DNA of 64,000 nucleotides from Uloborus plumipes. Its lineage: Eukaryota > Arthropoda > Arachnida > Araneae > Uloboridae. The stretch spans positions 1-64,000 of the forward strand of contig JAXGGA010003000.1 of the NCBI GenBank assembly GCA_038373865.1, in the 5' to 3' direction. The notes beneath the pieces were generated by a model that was given only the letters and a program-made list of their open reading frames with translations, was not told where the DNA came from and ran no database searches. The position numbers were made by a program, and so were the translations under genes. Each line of letters starts with the position of its first letter. Position 1 is the first letter of the stretch. Positions 1 through 10,592 of the stretch are shown in pieces.

Positions 1-507
1 TTTTTTCCAGAGTATTTAAATATCAGAGATTTAGAATCTTGTATCTCTTTGAATTGTGTTTGCTCTTGGGATTTATGTAACAATTTAAAATGTAGTGGGA
101 TGGTGATAAACCAAGTGACCCAATGCTGAAATTTGTGCAACTCGTTATATGTATCTTATCATTTACACTAGTGAGATGTGTACTGTCATTCGTTTCTTCC
201 TGCAGTTATGCGTTCAAATTAGTTAAAAGTTTTGGTTTTATACTTATTAGTTTTTATTTCATGTTTCTTCCTTACCCTTCTATATTATGCATTATTTTGA
301 CCATGGTTTTTAGGCATTCTTTGAATGTTGGATTAAAATTTGAATAATATTTTTTTAAATCGTGAAATTTATGCGTAAGTTAAATCAAAAAGTGGCAGAG
401 ATTTTAAATGCTGGATTATCGGGAAAGCACATACAAGTTTTTCAAACTGTCGGGGGGGTAGAGGAATTATTACAATTTTTTGCTGTTTGAAAGTCGGTTT
501 TCATTAT
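1..507. other. AT-rich DNA, no feature recognised
   Basis: The stretch carries stop codons in all frames apart from one 74-codon ORF (123-347) rich in F, L, S and C with no family signature. It holds no repeat that recurs elsewhere in the window. Confidence 0.5.
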
Positions 508-604
508 ATGTACATATCACACTCCGAGAATGAAAGAGGCAGATCTTTAATGGTAATCTAATTAGAAAAGTGCCCCTTCCATTCTCAGTTCGATATGTGT
601 ACAT
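508..604. repeat. Small inverted-repeat pair (possible MITE)
   Basis: The left end beginning ATGTACATATC and ending GAGAATG is matched, reverse-complemented, at 580-604 with about 20 of 25 bases agreeing. A 50-base centre separates the arms. Size and form fit a very short MITE, but there is no second copy here and no clear target duplication. Confidence 0.4.
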
Positions 605-923
605 CATACCTGTAAGTTTTCATTCAGGAAAATTTAGTGTTCATTTCAGCTCATTAATTTGAACTTCATGCTAAAAAAACATTTGCAAGAGCAAACAGAT
701 TTTTTGTATTGACAATTTTAAGTTTTAGAAATACGTAATTAGACCTTATTTCGTAAAAAAGATAGTTGCATTATTCTATTTTTAGATATTAATCACCAAA
801 TTTATGTACCGTATATACTCGTGTATAGGTCGATCTCGCGTATAAGTCGACCCCCCTACTTTTTGAAGGAAACTCGGGAAAAATTGAAAACCCTCGTATA
901 AGTAGAGACCACACTTTCTGAAA

Positions 924-1240
924 CGATCGAGAACGTTTTGCCTCGATTTTTAAATATAAATGTTTTGAAAAGAAGGAAATTGAAATGCACTGAACATTCT
1001 TGCGTTAAAAACAGCACGATTGTTATTCTTTTTCACGAAAAGGTTTCATTTTTGCGATCTCGATTTTTGTAAAACGGGACCGATCCGGGAACGTTTTACC
1101 GCGATTTTTGGATATAAATGTTTTAAAAAGAAGGAAAATGAAATGCAGTGAGCATTCTTGTGTTGAAAATATCACGATTGTTATTCTTTTTCACAAAAAG
1201 GGTTTATTTTTGCAATCGCGATTTTTGTAAAGGGTTCGAT
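924..1240 (+). repeat. Tandem duplication, ~157-bp period, inside Z
   Basis: Two adjacent copies start CGATCGAGAACGTTTT (924) and CGATCCGGGAACGTTTT (1081). Both continue through ATATAAATGTTTT, AAGAAGGAAA, CATTCTTG and CACGATTGTTATTC in the same order. They are diverged by scattered substitutions. Confidence 0.7.
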
Positions 1241-1458
1241 TTTACGATCGCGGTTTTCGAAAGGGTTCGATTTTGCGGCTACAATTTTTGCTATTTGTTG
1301 CTTTTATTTTGCATTATTATAAAAAAAATTTTGCGAAGTAACCGTATTGCTTTTCTGTTTCAAGAGGATAAACACCATCGATCGGAAAATTCGCGAATAC
1401 GGCAATTCAAATACAAATGCGACGACCAGCAGCAGGCTCTAGGCTGGTCCTAGTCAAA

Positions 1459-1755
1459 TTAAAGACCCCAATGAAGATCAATGGCCCTCTTGAAGCTATC
1501 TACTCCATTGCTCCTTACCGCCTCTTCCGGTAAACTGTTCCAAGCTCCCACTAGCCTGTTAAAATAGTAATTTTTTCGAATTTCCAGATTAGCCTGAGAT
1601 TTAAACAGCTTAAAACAATGACCCCTTGTCCTGCTTTCCGTGCAAAAATCTAACCCTGTAACATCATTCATTTTAATAAATTTAAGTAACTGAATCATGT
1701 CCCCTCTGGTTCTCTTTTGCTCAAGACTATACCTATTAAGCGCCGTCGGTCGTTT
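1459..1755 (-). pseudogene. Non-LTR retrotransposon reverse transcriptase, C-terminal tail fragment
   Basis: Read on the minus strand from about 1755, the frame gives the end of an endonuclease/RT polyprotein of the CR1/L2/jockey type. It shows ALNRYSLEQKRTRGDMIQ, then RGHCFKLFKSQ, then the hallmark RKNYYFNRLVGAWNSLPEE followed by SFKRAIDLHW and a stop. The block R(K)xYFxNRVVxxWNSLP with a closing SFKxxLDxHW is the conserved end of many LINE RTs; only about the last 100 residues remain. All catalytic RT motifs (FADD etc.) and the endonuclease are missing. It lies within element Z, opposite to the numbering strand, as a 5'-truncated LINE copy would. Which LINE clade is uncertain. Confidence 0.75.
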
Positions 1756-2462
1756 ATTGTAATTATTTATTCTTTATTTCACAATCAAATCATGCAAAAA
1801 TACAGTAGAATGTATGAGTATTTACTTCTTTAGCGTTTGTTTAAAATAGTTGGACTGAATCGGAAAATCTTCTTGTTTTTGGGTGTGTTTTTTCTAAAAG
1901 TTGTTCAAGAAAAATTTCCGAAAATTCTGCCCCGCGTATAAGTTGACCCCCTAACTTTCAACTTCATTTTTTGGAGTAAACTTCTCGACCTACACGCGAG
2001 TATATACGATAGTGTTAATAGGTTTTTTGAAATATTGCCTTTACGTGTTAGACAATAGGTTTGGGACAGCCAATCGACTGTGTTTTTGGTGCTTAGACAA
2101 TTTCTAGAAAAAAAAATTGTTATCGCTCCAAATACAGTTAGGCCACAAATTATTAATGCTTTACTTGTATTAAGAGCGATAATTACTTTATTACACTTTA
2201 TTATTTTTAAAATACACTGGCGAAAAAAAAAATCCCAACACCAAGAAGGACTTGTGTTAGATAAACGAAATTTGGTAAGCGTGTTTATACAACTGAAAGA
2301 TGACATCAATTGAAATTTCGTGTTCCGCGCATAAGTGTGGCGCAGCTGGCGTCACTCAGAACATGCAAATAAGGCTTGTTTTAAAAGCGTGTTGTGAAGC
2401 TCGTGTGTATTATTTTTCCGTGAAATCGGACGAATTGCGTTCATGTTAGCCAGGAATACCTT

Positions 2463-2590
2463 TTAAGAAGACGAAGAAGCCATTATCAATAGCTCACCGA
2501 GTTTAAACGAGGTCGTACAAATTGGCTACGAGAAGGTGGATTTTCATTTCGCGATATTGCAGAAAGACTTGGGTGGGAATGTTTCCACCA
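2463..2590 (+). pseudogene. Tc1-like transposase, N-terminal DNA-binding remnant
   Basis: In the frame starting at 2466 the translation gives RRRRSHYQ, a stop, LTEFKRGRTNWLREGG, then FSFRDIAERLG. This matches the first helix-turn-helix (paired-like) of Tc1 transposases, where LTEFxRGxxIGLREGGxSFRxIAxRLGRN is usual. A one-base shift in the GGGTGGGAA stretch breaks the frame just before the VST motif, and the reading stops at the Y insertion at 2591. No start codon is preserved in frame. The downstream part resumes at 10586, where the joined frame would read on through the second DNA-binding domain. The gene is dead: one in-frame stop, a frameshift and an 8-kb insertion. Confidence 0.75.
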
Positions 2591-2885
2591 CACTGTTAAA
2601 AGTGATTTGCTTGAAAATGAGACAATTTGGTGACTTATTTTTTCCAAGTTAATTGGTCTTGAATTCAAGTCTCCGAAAAATTCGAGTTTAAGACAGTGCT
2701 GTTACTCAAATGTTCCACAAATACGGGAAGGGAAATATTACTTTGTTTGTTTTGAAATCTGATAAATTCGTAGAAAAAGTTAAAGTTTATCATCATAAAA
2801 CGATTTTCTGTCTCTTCAAAACCATTTATTTCCAAAGATAAAAAGACTATTTATTTCTTAAGCGAGACTACGGCTTCCTAAACAC

Positions 2886-3024
2886 CAGACATTCTTGATA
2901 ACACTACGCATGCGCGGCGGGAGGGTGAGGGATGACGGGAATTCCCCTTCCTTTCTTCCTTCTTCCCGCCCGCTATGCCGAACTGGTAGACGTTAATATG
3001 AAAAGTGATAATAATTAATAACGG
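2886..3024 (+). promoter_or_regulatory. GC-rich island with NRF1-like site and splice-donor-like end
   Basis: In an AT-rich setting, 2900-2980 is GC-rich and contains GCATGCGC (2908-2915), the core of an NRF1 site, next to GGCGGGAGG. About 110 bases on, at 3024/3025, is G|GTAAGTTTT, a good splice donor. This is the look of a TATA-less promoter with a short untranslated first exon. No transcript evidence exists here; it may be chance or a captured fragment inside Y. Confidence 0.2.
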
Positions 3025-4217
3025 TAAGTTTTTAATGTTCAGTTTTGTGTACAGTTCTGTTTTATTCTGCTTTTATTTTCATTTGATACTTCATGTCTTT
3101 GTAATAAGTATAGCACACGGACAAGTTGGAACTTTCTCGAGGCTTGGCAATCTGTGTATTTACGTGTATGAGAGCTTTTTTTTTTCAGATTCACATTGAG
3201 TAGTCACCTTCTACAGGGAAATTCGAAATGACGAGTCTTGTATCATGCGTCTACAAAAATGAATTATATTTCTACGTTTTCAGGAGTTCATCAACATCAT
3301 TTAAAATTGTATGACAAATGACGGAATGAATTTTTTACAATAATATTGTTAAAATAATCTTGAACAAGGACTGAATTGGTTTAATTTGATGACGGGTTAA
3401 TATTTTAAAAGAACTTGAGTATTATATCTATAGGACCAATGAAACAAAATTTGTTAAAAAATGCTTAAGCCTGTGTATTATTGGAACAGTCGAAAGTAAA
3501 ACACATTCGTAGCATTTTGATTCGCTGAAATTTTTTTTTTACTAGCGCATTTTTTTCGCGCTTCTATAAAGTGACTTTGTTTAACTTCTGTGTATTGTTA
3601 TCGCCATGCCAGCTGAATTGAGCAAAAAGACCGTGAATTGCAATTGAGAAAAGGAAGCACGCTTTGGAAATAGCTTATTTTATCCAAGTTTTTATAAACG
3701 CCTGTTTACAATATTCATTAAATATTCCTTCTTAGAACCTGTTATCTTTTGCAACTAACAAAAGATTCAGTATTTATTTTTGAATTATCATTATTATTAT
3801 ATTTATTAATTAATTTTTTCCAACGATGGAAATTTTGTTTTCTTTTTGAATTGATTTCCTGGAAAGCAATTTCCTGGATGAAAATTGCTTTCTTTTTGAA
3901 TTGAAACAATATTCAACCATCTGTTTCATTTTGTTAAAATTGTTTCATACGAGGAAAAAAAAATATATAATGTGGATAAATTTATTGTTCTACTTCTATT
4001 AAAGTATTGACTTGAAGGGCTAATAAATAATACTATCCAATGGTATACTGTCACTGTAATATTTGTATAATCAAACATAATTTGAAAAATCAATGGATTT
4101 TTTTTTTAATTTTTTTTCTCTAATTTCTTCCGCCACCATGGATTTTTTTTTTTTTTTTGAAAAAAGTGGACAAAATAAGAACCCCAGAGGAGGCTCCGTT
4201 GTTTTTTAGGGGGTGCC

Positions 4218-4454
4218 CAGGGGCTGATTTACAACAGGGCATTCGGGGCCCGAGCCCAAGTCCCCCAACAAAAGAAGGCACCAAATTTTTTTACCAAGTA
4301 TTTTATTATTTATGAAAATTGTTTCAAACAATATAAATACCATGAGTGTGTAAGCAAAAAGGGAGTTTATTTATCTTTTTTTTTTGAGGAGGGGGGGGGG
4401 GGGCACCACATTCGTTAGAACGCTGAGGCACTCAGGTGTGTAAATCGGTCGCTG
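4218..4454. mobile_element. Short hAT-type MITE with 8-bp target duplication
   Basis: The left end CAGGGGCTGATTTACA and the right end TGTAAATCGGTCGCTG are imperfect inverted repeats. Flanks are GGGGTGCC (4210-4217) and GGAGTGCC (4455-4462), agreeing at 7 of 8 positions as hAT insertions leave. At 237 bp it has no coding capacity. A run of 12 G lies near 4391. Confidence 0.75.
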
Positions 4455-4643
4455 GGAGTGCCTCTTGCGCTTGATGAATGGATAATGCAGCTTGGTTGAT
4501 TTAAATTGTTTAAAATAAAATGATTTCTTCTCAAGTGTTTTATTTGAATAGTTTTATAACATAGAATGTTTGCTGCAGTATTTGCGTTTCTTTTGAATGA
4601 TTTAGATGTTGAAATATTTTTGAGAAGAAAGCTATTTTATTCA

Positions 4644-4780
4644 TATTGTCGGCTCCAAGAAATATTATTCGTTTAAGCGGGGATTTTTAAACATTGCGTC
4701 TATGGCATCTGTTCCAGGATTTTTTATTCGTGTAAGCGGGGTATTTGATTATCCGACCCGATTAAGCGGAGACGACAGTA
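4644..4780 (+). mobile_element. Pogo-like MITE family P, copy A (left-truncated)
   Basis: The sequence shares ordered blocks with copies at 20345 and 22571: TCGGCTCCAAGAAATATTATTCG, AAGCGGGGA, CATTGCGTCTATGG, TTTTATTCGTGTAAGCGGGG, CCCGATTAAGCG, and a right end GACGACAGTA. The outermost left TIR (ACTGTCGGCCCCGC in other copies) is missing. Confidence 0.65.
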
Positions 4781-5192
4781 TGTGCAAGATTTGCTGGGTT
4801 GAGTTTTTCAGAAACAAATACCATTGTTTGACAAGAATAGGAGCTGCTTTATTTAATATCAAAAAGGAATAAGTATTTGTTGGTCAATTCAAACCTTAAG
4901 GGTTTAAACCCCCAAACCCTTGCATACGCTACTGTAATAATATGATCAAGCTTATGTGGGAGACATGGGTTTTGCATCCTGTTGGTGTACCTACTTCAGG
5001 AAGGAAAGGTTAGAGGGGGAAGGAAACAGAACAGCACAATTTATTGATCTGTTCAATATTAAAACTTAAAAGAAAGAAGAAATTACATTTGTCTTTTTTG
5101 AATCTTAAGTTTTTATATTAACACATAATCGCACCTGTTTACTATTTTTTTATTTTGTTCCTACTTAGTTGAATTGTATTTCCCCAACGCAG

Positions 5193-5251
5193 TCTCTACT
5201 TTGGGACCCCATTCGAAGTAGAGCCCAAGTCCAGTGCTTCATCGGAACAGA
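5193..5251 (+). other. Exon-like block (59 nt) with good splice sites
   Basis: A pyrimidine-rich acceptor TTTCCCCAACGCAG precedes the block, and the donor CAGAG|GTACGT follows it. Two reading frames across it are open; one reads LYFGTPFEVEPKSSASSEQ. No family is recognised. It sits inside element Y, so either it is chance or Y carries a captured host fragment. It is too short to decide by eye. Confidence 0.2.
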
Positions 5252-7141
5252 GGTACGTATTATCTCGTGTTGGATTTGAAATTATTACTTTTTTTATTTT
5301 GTATACATGTAAATATTTTTTTTCAATTTTATTTTAAGAAATGTTTCTCTTGTCTCAACTTATCATGAGCGTCCATATGTTCAATTTAAAGGGAACTAAG
5401 AATTTTTTTTAAGGATTTAATTTAAAGGTGCAGAAAGTTTACGCTTGTTTTCTGTTTACAAAGGAAAAAAAAGTTAGATTTGTGAAAACTTTCTTTTAAA
5501 AAATTAGACTGACATTTCACCAGTTTAGAGGAATTTATAATTTGTCTTCTTCAGAAGACAAGTATTCGTCAAATTGGCCGAGTAAAGAGCATTTACTGTG
5601 TACTCGGTACTACACTAGTGTCCACCAAGTATAGTTACCCTGCCTCTAATACAGGGTGGCAGCAGAACCCGGAAGTCAGATAATTTTATCAATCAGGAAA
5701 ATGCCAGGGAAAATCAATTTAATAAAGCAAAGAAACAACAGCATTGTCCGATCAGTGTAGAATTTTAACTTGCCTGACAATTCGTGGGATAGGAGCTGTA
5801 ATCGCCATTCGACCATGTAGGCATTATTATCTTAATGTAGACTTATTTTCAACCCTTCTTACTTATCCCCCCCCCCCCCCATTCAGGTAACAAAAGTAGT
5901 CCAACACAGCGTTTTGGGACAAATGTTACGAAAAATTTGTTGCCCAAACCCCCTGTTTATGCCAAATGATAACTCATGATCCCCCCTTTCCGCGAAGCTG
6001 GATCCGCCCTTGGTTGAATAGTGGATTTATAATATTCTTCACCAAAGCAGTATATTAAATTTGTGTGGCACAGAAATTAAATTCTACTGCAAGCATTAAT
6101 CGAAATTTATTTAATGATTTTTTTCTTTTAATTTGCTTTAGACTTTAATTATGTGTCAAAGTAATTAGAAATAATGCTGCTCATGTTTTTGAACTGCATA
6201 GTTTTGAATTTAATTGCAGTATAAATTGCTTAATTTTAAGGGATTCATCGATGCAGCATGGGTGTCACAAATTTCATACATCAAAGAAAAAAATTCAAAA
6301 ATTAAAAAAATCATATTTTAATTTAAAAAAAAATTTTGGACAGTTAGGTTCACTATATTTTTAATAATTAAGTTACAATTTTTTTTCCATGTAACAATCC
6401 ATTCAAAACTGGCAAATGAAACATTGTTGAAGTCCTTTGCAAAACATTCTTTAAAATTAAAGTTTGTTTGTAAATTTTTTTATGAATGCAGAATTTTTGT
6501 GGCAAATTTAACGAAAAAAGATTGATTGATTTGTGAAGAACTTCCCATAGGTGATCAGTAATTTTGTATTTTTCAATTAAACTTTTAAAATAATTTAAAA
6601 TGTTGAGCCTTCTTTTTGGCAGGTCAAAACCCAATGTGCCTGTGCAGTAGGAAAGTTGGTTGTTATTGTTTTGATTTGATTAAATAATTTGTTTATTGCA
6701 TGTTTATCAGCTTTTGTACAATTAGTCCAAGGGTTCCTGAACTTTTCCAATTCAAGAATTTTCACACTGGTCTAATCTCTACATGAATAGATTGAAACCG
6801 TGGCCACTCCATGGCATCTTGCTGTAGTCACTAAGGGGGAAACTCCCTGCCTTAACTTGTTTTTCAAAATTAATTTGATTTTTGCTACAGTCTCAAATTA
6901 TTATATAGTTTAGATTTTTATATGTTCATCTTGTAAAAATTCTGGGAGTATATAAAGTACGAAAATCTTAAAGTTCTCAAGAACCTGGCAAAGAGACCCT
7001 GGTTGTGATATTATATGAAGGGGTGGAGAGAAAATAGTGTTTATTTTAACAGTTTAGTGTGAATCCTATCCTTCTTTGAATATGCATTAAATCAAAACTT
7101 GCTTCTTCTCATTGTATTTCCTTTGCATTGCATTACTTGCA
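5252..7141. other. Intervening AT-rich DNA in Y
   Basis: No coding feature is seen. There is a 12-base poly-C run near 5869-5880. At 5992-6012 lies CTGGATCCGCCCTTG, the same terminal motif as the hAT-like element ending at 58671; its left partner was not found, so it is probably a fragment of that family. Confidence 0.4.
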
Positions 7142-7549
7142 GGATTTCGACACGATTAGAGCCGAAATGACAAGACTCAAGCTCCCTCACTACTCCCCAC
7201 CTCGCTCCCCCTGTACCTGGTCATCCTACCGAAGACAGAGGCAAACCAAGACATCCACCAGATGCGGACCCTCTCCTACTATGAAATACGAGTGGAAGTC
7301 CCTAGAAACAACCCAAATCAAGTTCTCCAATCTTATAACTGTCAAAGGTACAATTGTGACATGCCACCGGTCTGCTTCAAATGCGCAGGAGCGCATGACA
7401 GCAGAAAATGCGAAAAGCCCAAGGATGAAGCTCCCACTTGTTCGAACTGCAAAGGAAGCCACATCGCCTCCAGCAAGGAATACCCCCGTCGCCCCAGACC
7501 CGCACTGGACCAAGCAATGCACCCCGCTGACCACCCCCCAAGGACTTGA
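7142..7549 (+). pseudogene. Jockey-type retrotransposon gag (ORF1) fragment with zinc knuckles
   Basis: The frame through 7214-7549 gives LPLYLVILPKTEAN, then RTLSYYEIRVEVPR, then NCQRYNCDMPPVCFKCAGAH. This is the familiar order of jockey-clade ORF1 proteins: PLPLFLVELPK, then KVRVEPPR, then CQRFGH and CxKCAGxH knuckles. The first knuckle CFKCAGAHDSRKC has the C-x2-C-x3-H-x4-C spacing. The next begins CSNCKGSH but has lost its last cysteine. Upstream the same frame reaches a stop near 7157. Only the C-terminal third of gag is left, and the ORF2 endonuclease/RT that should follow is absent. The block is clearly GC-richer than its surroundings, as expected of an imported LINE fragment. The protein binds element RNA in active copies. 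Confidence 0.75.
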
Positions 7550-7880
7550 CTACCTCAAGACTCTTGGATTCCACCATCTACCGGCACCTGGACCCGTCAA
7601 CCTCCCGCCGCAGCAGCCCACCGGCTCGAACCCCATCCAGTAATGCTGCCGTGCTTCCGCTCTCTCGTCTGCTCCCCTGCCTTTGCCTGCCAGCCTTTGA
7701 TGTTGTTCCGGCCATCGTCGCCTGCCTTCTCCGGAGTGCGCTCGGAGGAGGGCAAATCTCAGGAGGGGGCAATCCCCCCACTCAGCTTGTGTGTCATACA
7801 TCAACTTCTACTCCTTTCCAGCCCACGATGTCAGGAAAATGGGGCTTCGCCCCAGGCCTGGTTAATATTTTGATTAATTG
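7550..7880 (+). other. GC-rich continuation of the gag relic
   Basis: The GC-rich composition continues past the gag stop with proline/serine-rich frames and no recognised domain. It ends in GGGGCTTCGCCCC (a short hairpin) and then AT-rich DNA. It is probably the remainder of the same LINE copy, shifted out of frame. Confidence 0.35.
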
Positions 7881-8681
7881 ATTGTTTTCCTGCTCCAAAC
7901 CGCGGATCTTGTGTGTGTTTCTCCTGCAAGGCAAAAGGCAGGTAGAGAAGAAGTGTGGCTTATCCTCTACCTGCGAGTGGATATAATGAGAGTGATGTTG
8001 AGGAACAATTGTCCGCCAACACTTCTAACCTTCTCCCAATTGATGAGTATTGGGCAAGGATCTTTCGCATTCAAGATGCAATGTGACATTCCAAATATAA
8101 AATATCAAAATTTGTGAAAGCTGTCATCTGCTTGCCACATGGGAAATGCAGATGTTGAACGAGAAAATCGTTATAATCTATCCATAGAAAGCATCAATGG
8201 AATACGTGTAAAAAATACAGATCTTTTGTGTATATGTTACAAGGAATACATAATATAGGTAACTTGTTTTAATGGATTGTTCCTACAAGTAAGCTTTCAC
8301 TTATATTTTAACTTTAATGCAATTAAGTGATAAACGACTAAAAAGTTTCATGTTTTTAAAAACTATATTTTTTACATTTGAAATGATGTTTAATGATAAG
8401 TGTTGTGGTCCCTGCAAATGAACATTAATTCACAATTTTAATAGAACAATAAAAAAATGAAGAACAGAAATAATTTTTGTTGCAATCAGTAAAAAAGCAC
8501 AGAAAAAGTTCTCACAGACATTTCTGTGAAATATATTGTTTATATATTTCTCAAGCATGCTAGTGTGAAAAATAAAAATGTTTTAAAACGTTTTATGTGT
8601 CACGATTAGTCATTTGTGTTTTAAAGTAACAATTTATTCATTTTTTGGAAAATTTTAAGACCTTTAAAACTTAGGATTTTT

Positions 8682-8774
8682 TTAATGAAGCTTATCCAAC
8701 GTTTTTTGCGCAAATGTTATGCAGATGCTGCAGACATAACATTTGTGCAAAAAACGTTAGATAAACTTCATTAA
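8682..8774. repeat. Strong 40-bp-arm hairpin
   Basis: Arms 8682-8721 and 8735-8774 pair almost perfectly (TTAATGAAG...ATGTTATG against CATAACAT...CTTCATTAA, about three mismatches) around a 13-base loop CAGATGCTGCAGA. The form fits either a miniature foldback element or a pre-miRNA-like hairpin. TTAA at both tips would fit a TTAA-targeting MITE. Confidence 0.8.
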
Positions 8775-9782
8775 TTTTCAGCTCTTAAAATTTTTTTATT
8801 GCAATTAAAGTATTTTTGTATGTATAAAAGGTTTCATTCAATGTTTTCGAATAGTTTTAAATGATGTAGGTGGTGCTAGTGGATCTAAGCCCTTATTTAA
8901 TGAAATTTTGCCAAATTTCGGACATTTTTCCAAACTTTAGCACTCTTGGCTGACATCTAAATGTTTTAATAAAGTTTTAAATTTTAACTGGTTTTATGTT
9001 TACCAAAGGATACCTTATAGAAGGAGAGACTTGTAACTTTTAAAAGTTGCGTTTTTTTGGGACACCGTACTGTGGCTATGACATGACTTGCCAGTTTCGA
9101 AGAGTTAAACAAGACTCATAAGAATTCTATAAAAAAAAATATATCCCTATACATTTGTAAGAGATTGAGATTCGGTGTAAAGTAGCGAACATTAATTGAA
9201 TCGTTTGTTGCAGAAATATGTAAACTGACCATTTTTTTCAAAGATATTACAGGTTATGAATTGCCAATTTTAAGCACACTGTCTGATGCAAAAACATGTC
9301 AAATATAAAGCCTTTCAATGGGTTATATTTTGTCTTGAAATCTCTCTATTTCAGAAACCCCTCAAATGAAGTCTCTTGACAAATTCAGTAAATTCCGTGT
9401 TTGTCTTGTTTCGTTTTCAAAAGTGATGTAAATGGCTTTTCTTTTCAAAAAAAAATTTTTTTCTTCAAAAAAAAACTTGTTGAGTGCAAAATTTTTAACA
9501 TTTTTTTGCAAAAGAAAATATAATTTGTGTCCAGCGGTATTTGTTTTCGCAATACAGTATGAAACACTTTCAATTTTTTCAACGATAAACCTTTTGTGAT
9601 TTTAAAACTGAAAATTTTTTTGTAGTTAGTTTAGTTGTTTAACTTCTAAAAAGTGCATTTGACGGTTTTCTGAAATAAACAATTCAATTTGAATAATACT
9701 TTCACTAATTTTCAAATGCAGTTTAAAATTACTACAGTGGCTGTCAGTTTCTGAAATCACGTCTGTTTTTTGACAGTTTTGA

Positions 9783-10115
9783 TATAATAAAGCTGGACCT
9801 CATTCGATTTGATTCATTAAAGCAGCTGATTCAATAAACCAGCACCCATTGTATTACTGTTCTGATGAATTAAGGAACTTTTTTTTTTTTTTAAAGTTTT
9901 CATGCATGTATCTCTTTTGATAATCAGACATGTGATTCTGGACACACAAAATGAAAGAGAAAAAAAAAGTCAAAACATGCATTAAACTGATTTTGAAAAA
10001 AAAAAAAATAAGTTCCTAAAATTCATCAGAAAAAATAATACAGTGGGCTCTGGAAAACTGAATCAGCCGCTTTAATGAATCAAATTGTCAGAAATAGAAG
10101 TCCAGCTTTACTGTA
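9783..10115. mobile_element. Foldback MITE with ~110-bp TIRs
   Basis: The right end reverse-complements to TACAGTAAAGCTGGAC; the left end is TATAATAAAGCTGGAC. Farther in, both arms share TTTGATTCATTAAAGC, GCTGATTCA, CCAG, CCCA(T/C)TGTATTA and TCTGATGAATT in mirrored order. It lies in the right part of Y and has no ORF. Confidence 0.75.
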
Positions 10116-10139
10116 CCAAAACTGCTCAGAGCAAATGTG

Positions 10140-10440
10140 ATTCTTTTAAGCGGCGGCGCGGCCACTAGTAATTTTAATCTGCGTCTGAAAAATAGTAAAA
10201 TTATTATTCAAATAGCAAAATAAACAAAAATGTCTCGTTTCTGAAGAGAGGACCGACTCACAAACAAGACGCTATATGCTTATTTTTTAAATTCTGTGGT
10301 GACTCGGAAATAAACACACAAGTGTATCATTTCCAAGAGTGCGGCCGTCTCAAAAATTAAGAATAGGATTGTCTCGTATATGAGTACATTTCGTGTTATA
10401 TTCAAACATATTTCCGTCTCAAAAACAAGAACATGGGTAT
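10140..10440. other. Right subterminal region of Y
   Basis: There are repeated short motifs of the form GTCTC...AAACAAGA (10231, 10350, 10371, 10416, 10453) and a CGGCGGCGCGGCC patch at 10151. This looks like subterminal repeats of a DNA transposon; no gene is seen. Confidence 0.3.
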
Positions 10441-10592
10441 TACTTTTGAGAACACTGTGTGTTTCAAAAACAAGACACCCTGGTTTCTAATTCCAAGACA
10501 ATTGGTTCTGGAGCCATTTTGGGTCAGTGATGTTCTTGAAAATAAGACGTTTTGCCTCATTTCTATGTACCTTGTTTTAACAGTGCATGCAT

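Larger units (their letters stand above)
809..2009. mobile_element. Element Z: TA-flanked TIR transposon inserted in X
   Basis: The left end CCGTATATACTCGTGTATAGG is mirrored at the right end (reverse complement begins TCGTATATACTCGCGTGTAGG). Farther in, both ends carry CGTATAAGT(C/T)GACCCCC. TA lies at 807-808 and 2010-2011. X copy 2 (near 52810) shows the uninterrupted sequence ATTTATATAGTGTTG, which confirms both edges and the TA duplication. It contains a tandem duplication and an antisense LINE fragment and has no transposase of its own. The TIR style resembles Tigger/pogo-type MITEs; the superfamily is an inference. Confidence 0.8.
640..2214 (+). mobile_element. Element X, copy 1, left portion (5'-truncated, interrupted)
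   Basis: This sequence aligns closely and colinearly with 52,605-53,020 (X copy 2) once the block 809-2009 is removed. Shared landmarks are ACATTTGCAAGAG, AAATACGTAATTAGACC, GTGTTAGACAATA, TTGTTATCGCTCCAAATAC and ATTTTTAAAATA. Copy 2 has TIRs starting GGGCGATTCTCTGTAAAC and TA flanks; copy 1 lacks the left TIR, so it is truncated near 640. Copy 1 resumes at 11642 beyond a Tc1 insertion. No coding capacity is seen in either copy, so it is a non-autonomous DNA transposon, probably Tc1/mariner or pogo-like by its TA target. Confidence 0.7.
2591..10585. mobile_element. Element Y: ~8-kb insertion inside the Tc1 transposase
   Basis: The left end CACTGTTAAAA (2591) is the exact inverse of TTTTAACAGTG (ending 10585). 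The next ~60 bases also agree loosely as inverted repeats: GAAAATGAGACAA versus AGAAATGAGGCAAAA, then CTTATTTT on both. CA flanks both edges (2589-2590 and 10586-10587). Removing it restores colinearity of the Tc1 transposase. No transposase for Y is visible inside, and its length partly reflects further nested elements (hAT MITE 4218, pogo-like fragment 4644, gag relic 7142, hairpin 8682, MITE 9783). It could be one large element or several successive insertions at one place. Confidence 0.6.

Noticed and set aside
7128..7643. 171-codon ORF over the gag relic
   Set aside because: The gag signature (LPLYLVILPK, CFKCAGAH) is in a different frame; this longer frame is its shadow in GC-rich DNA.
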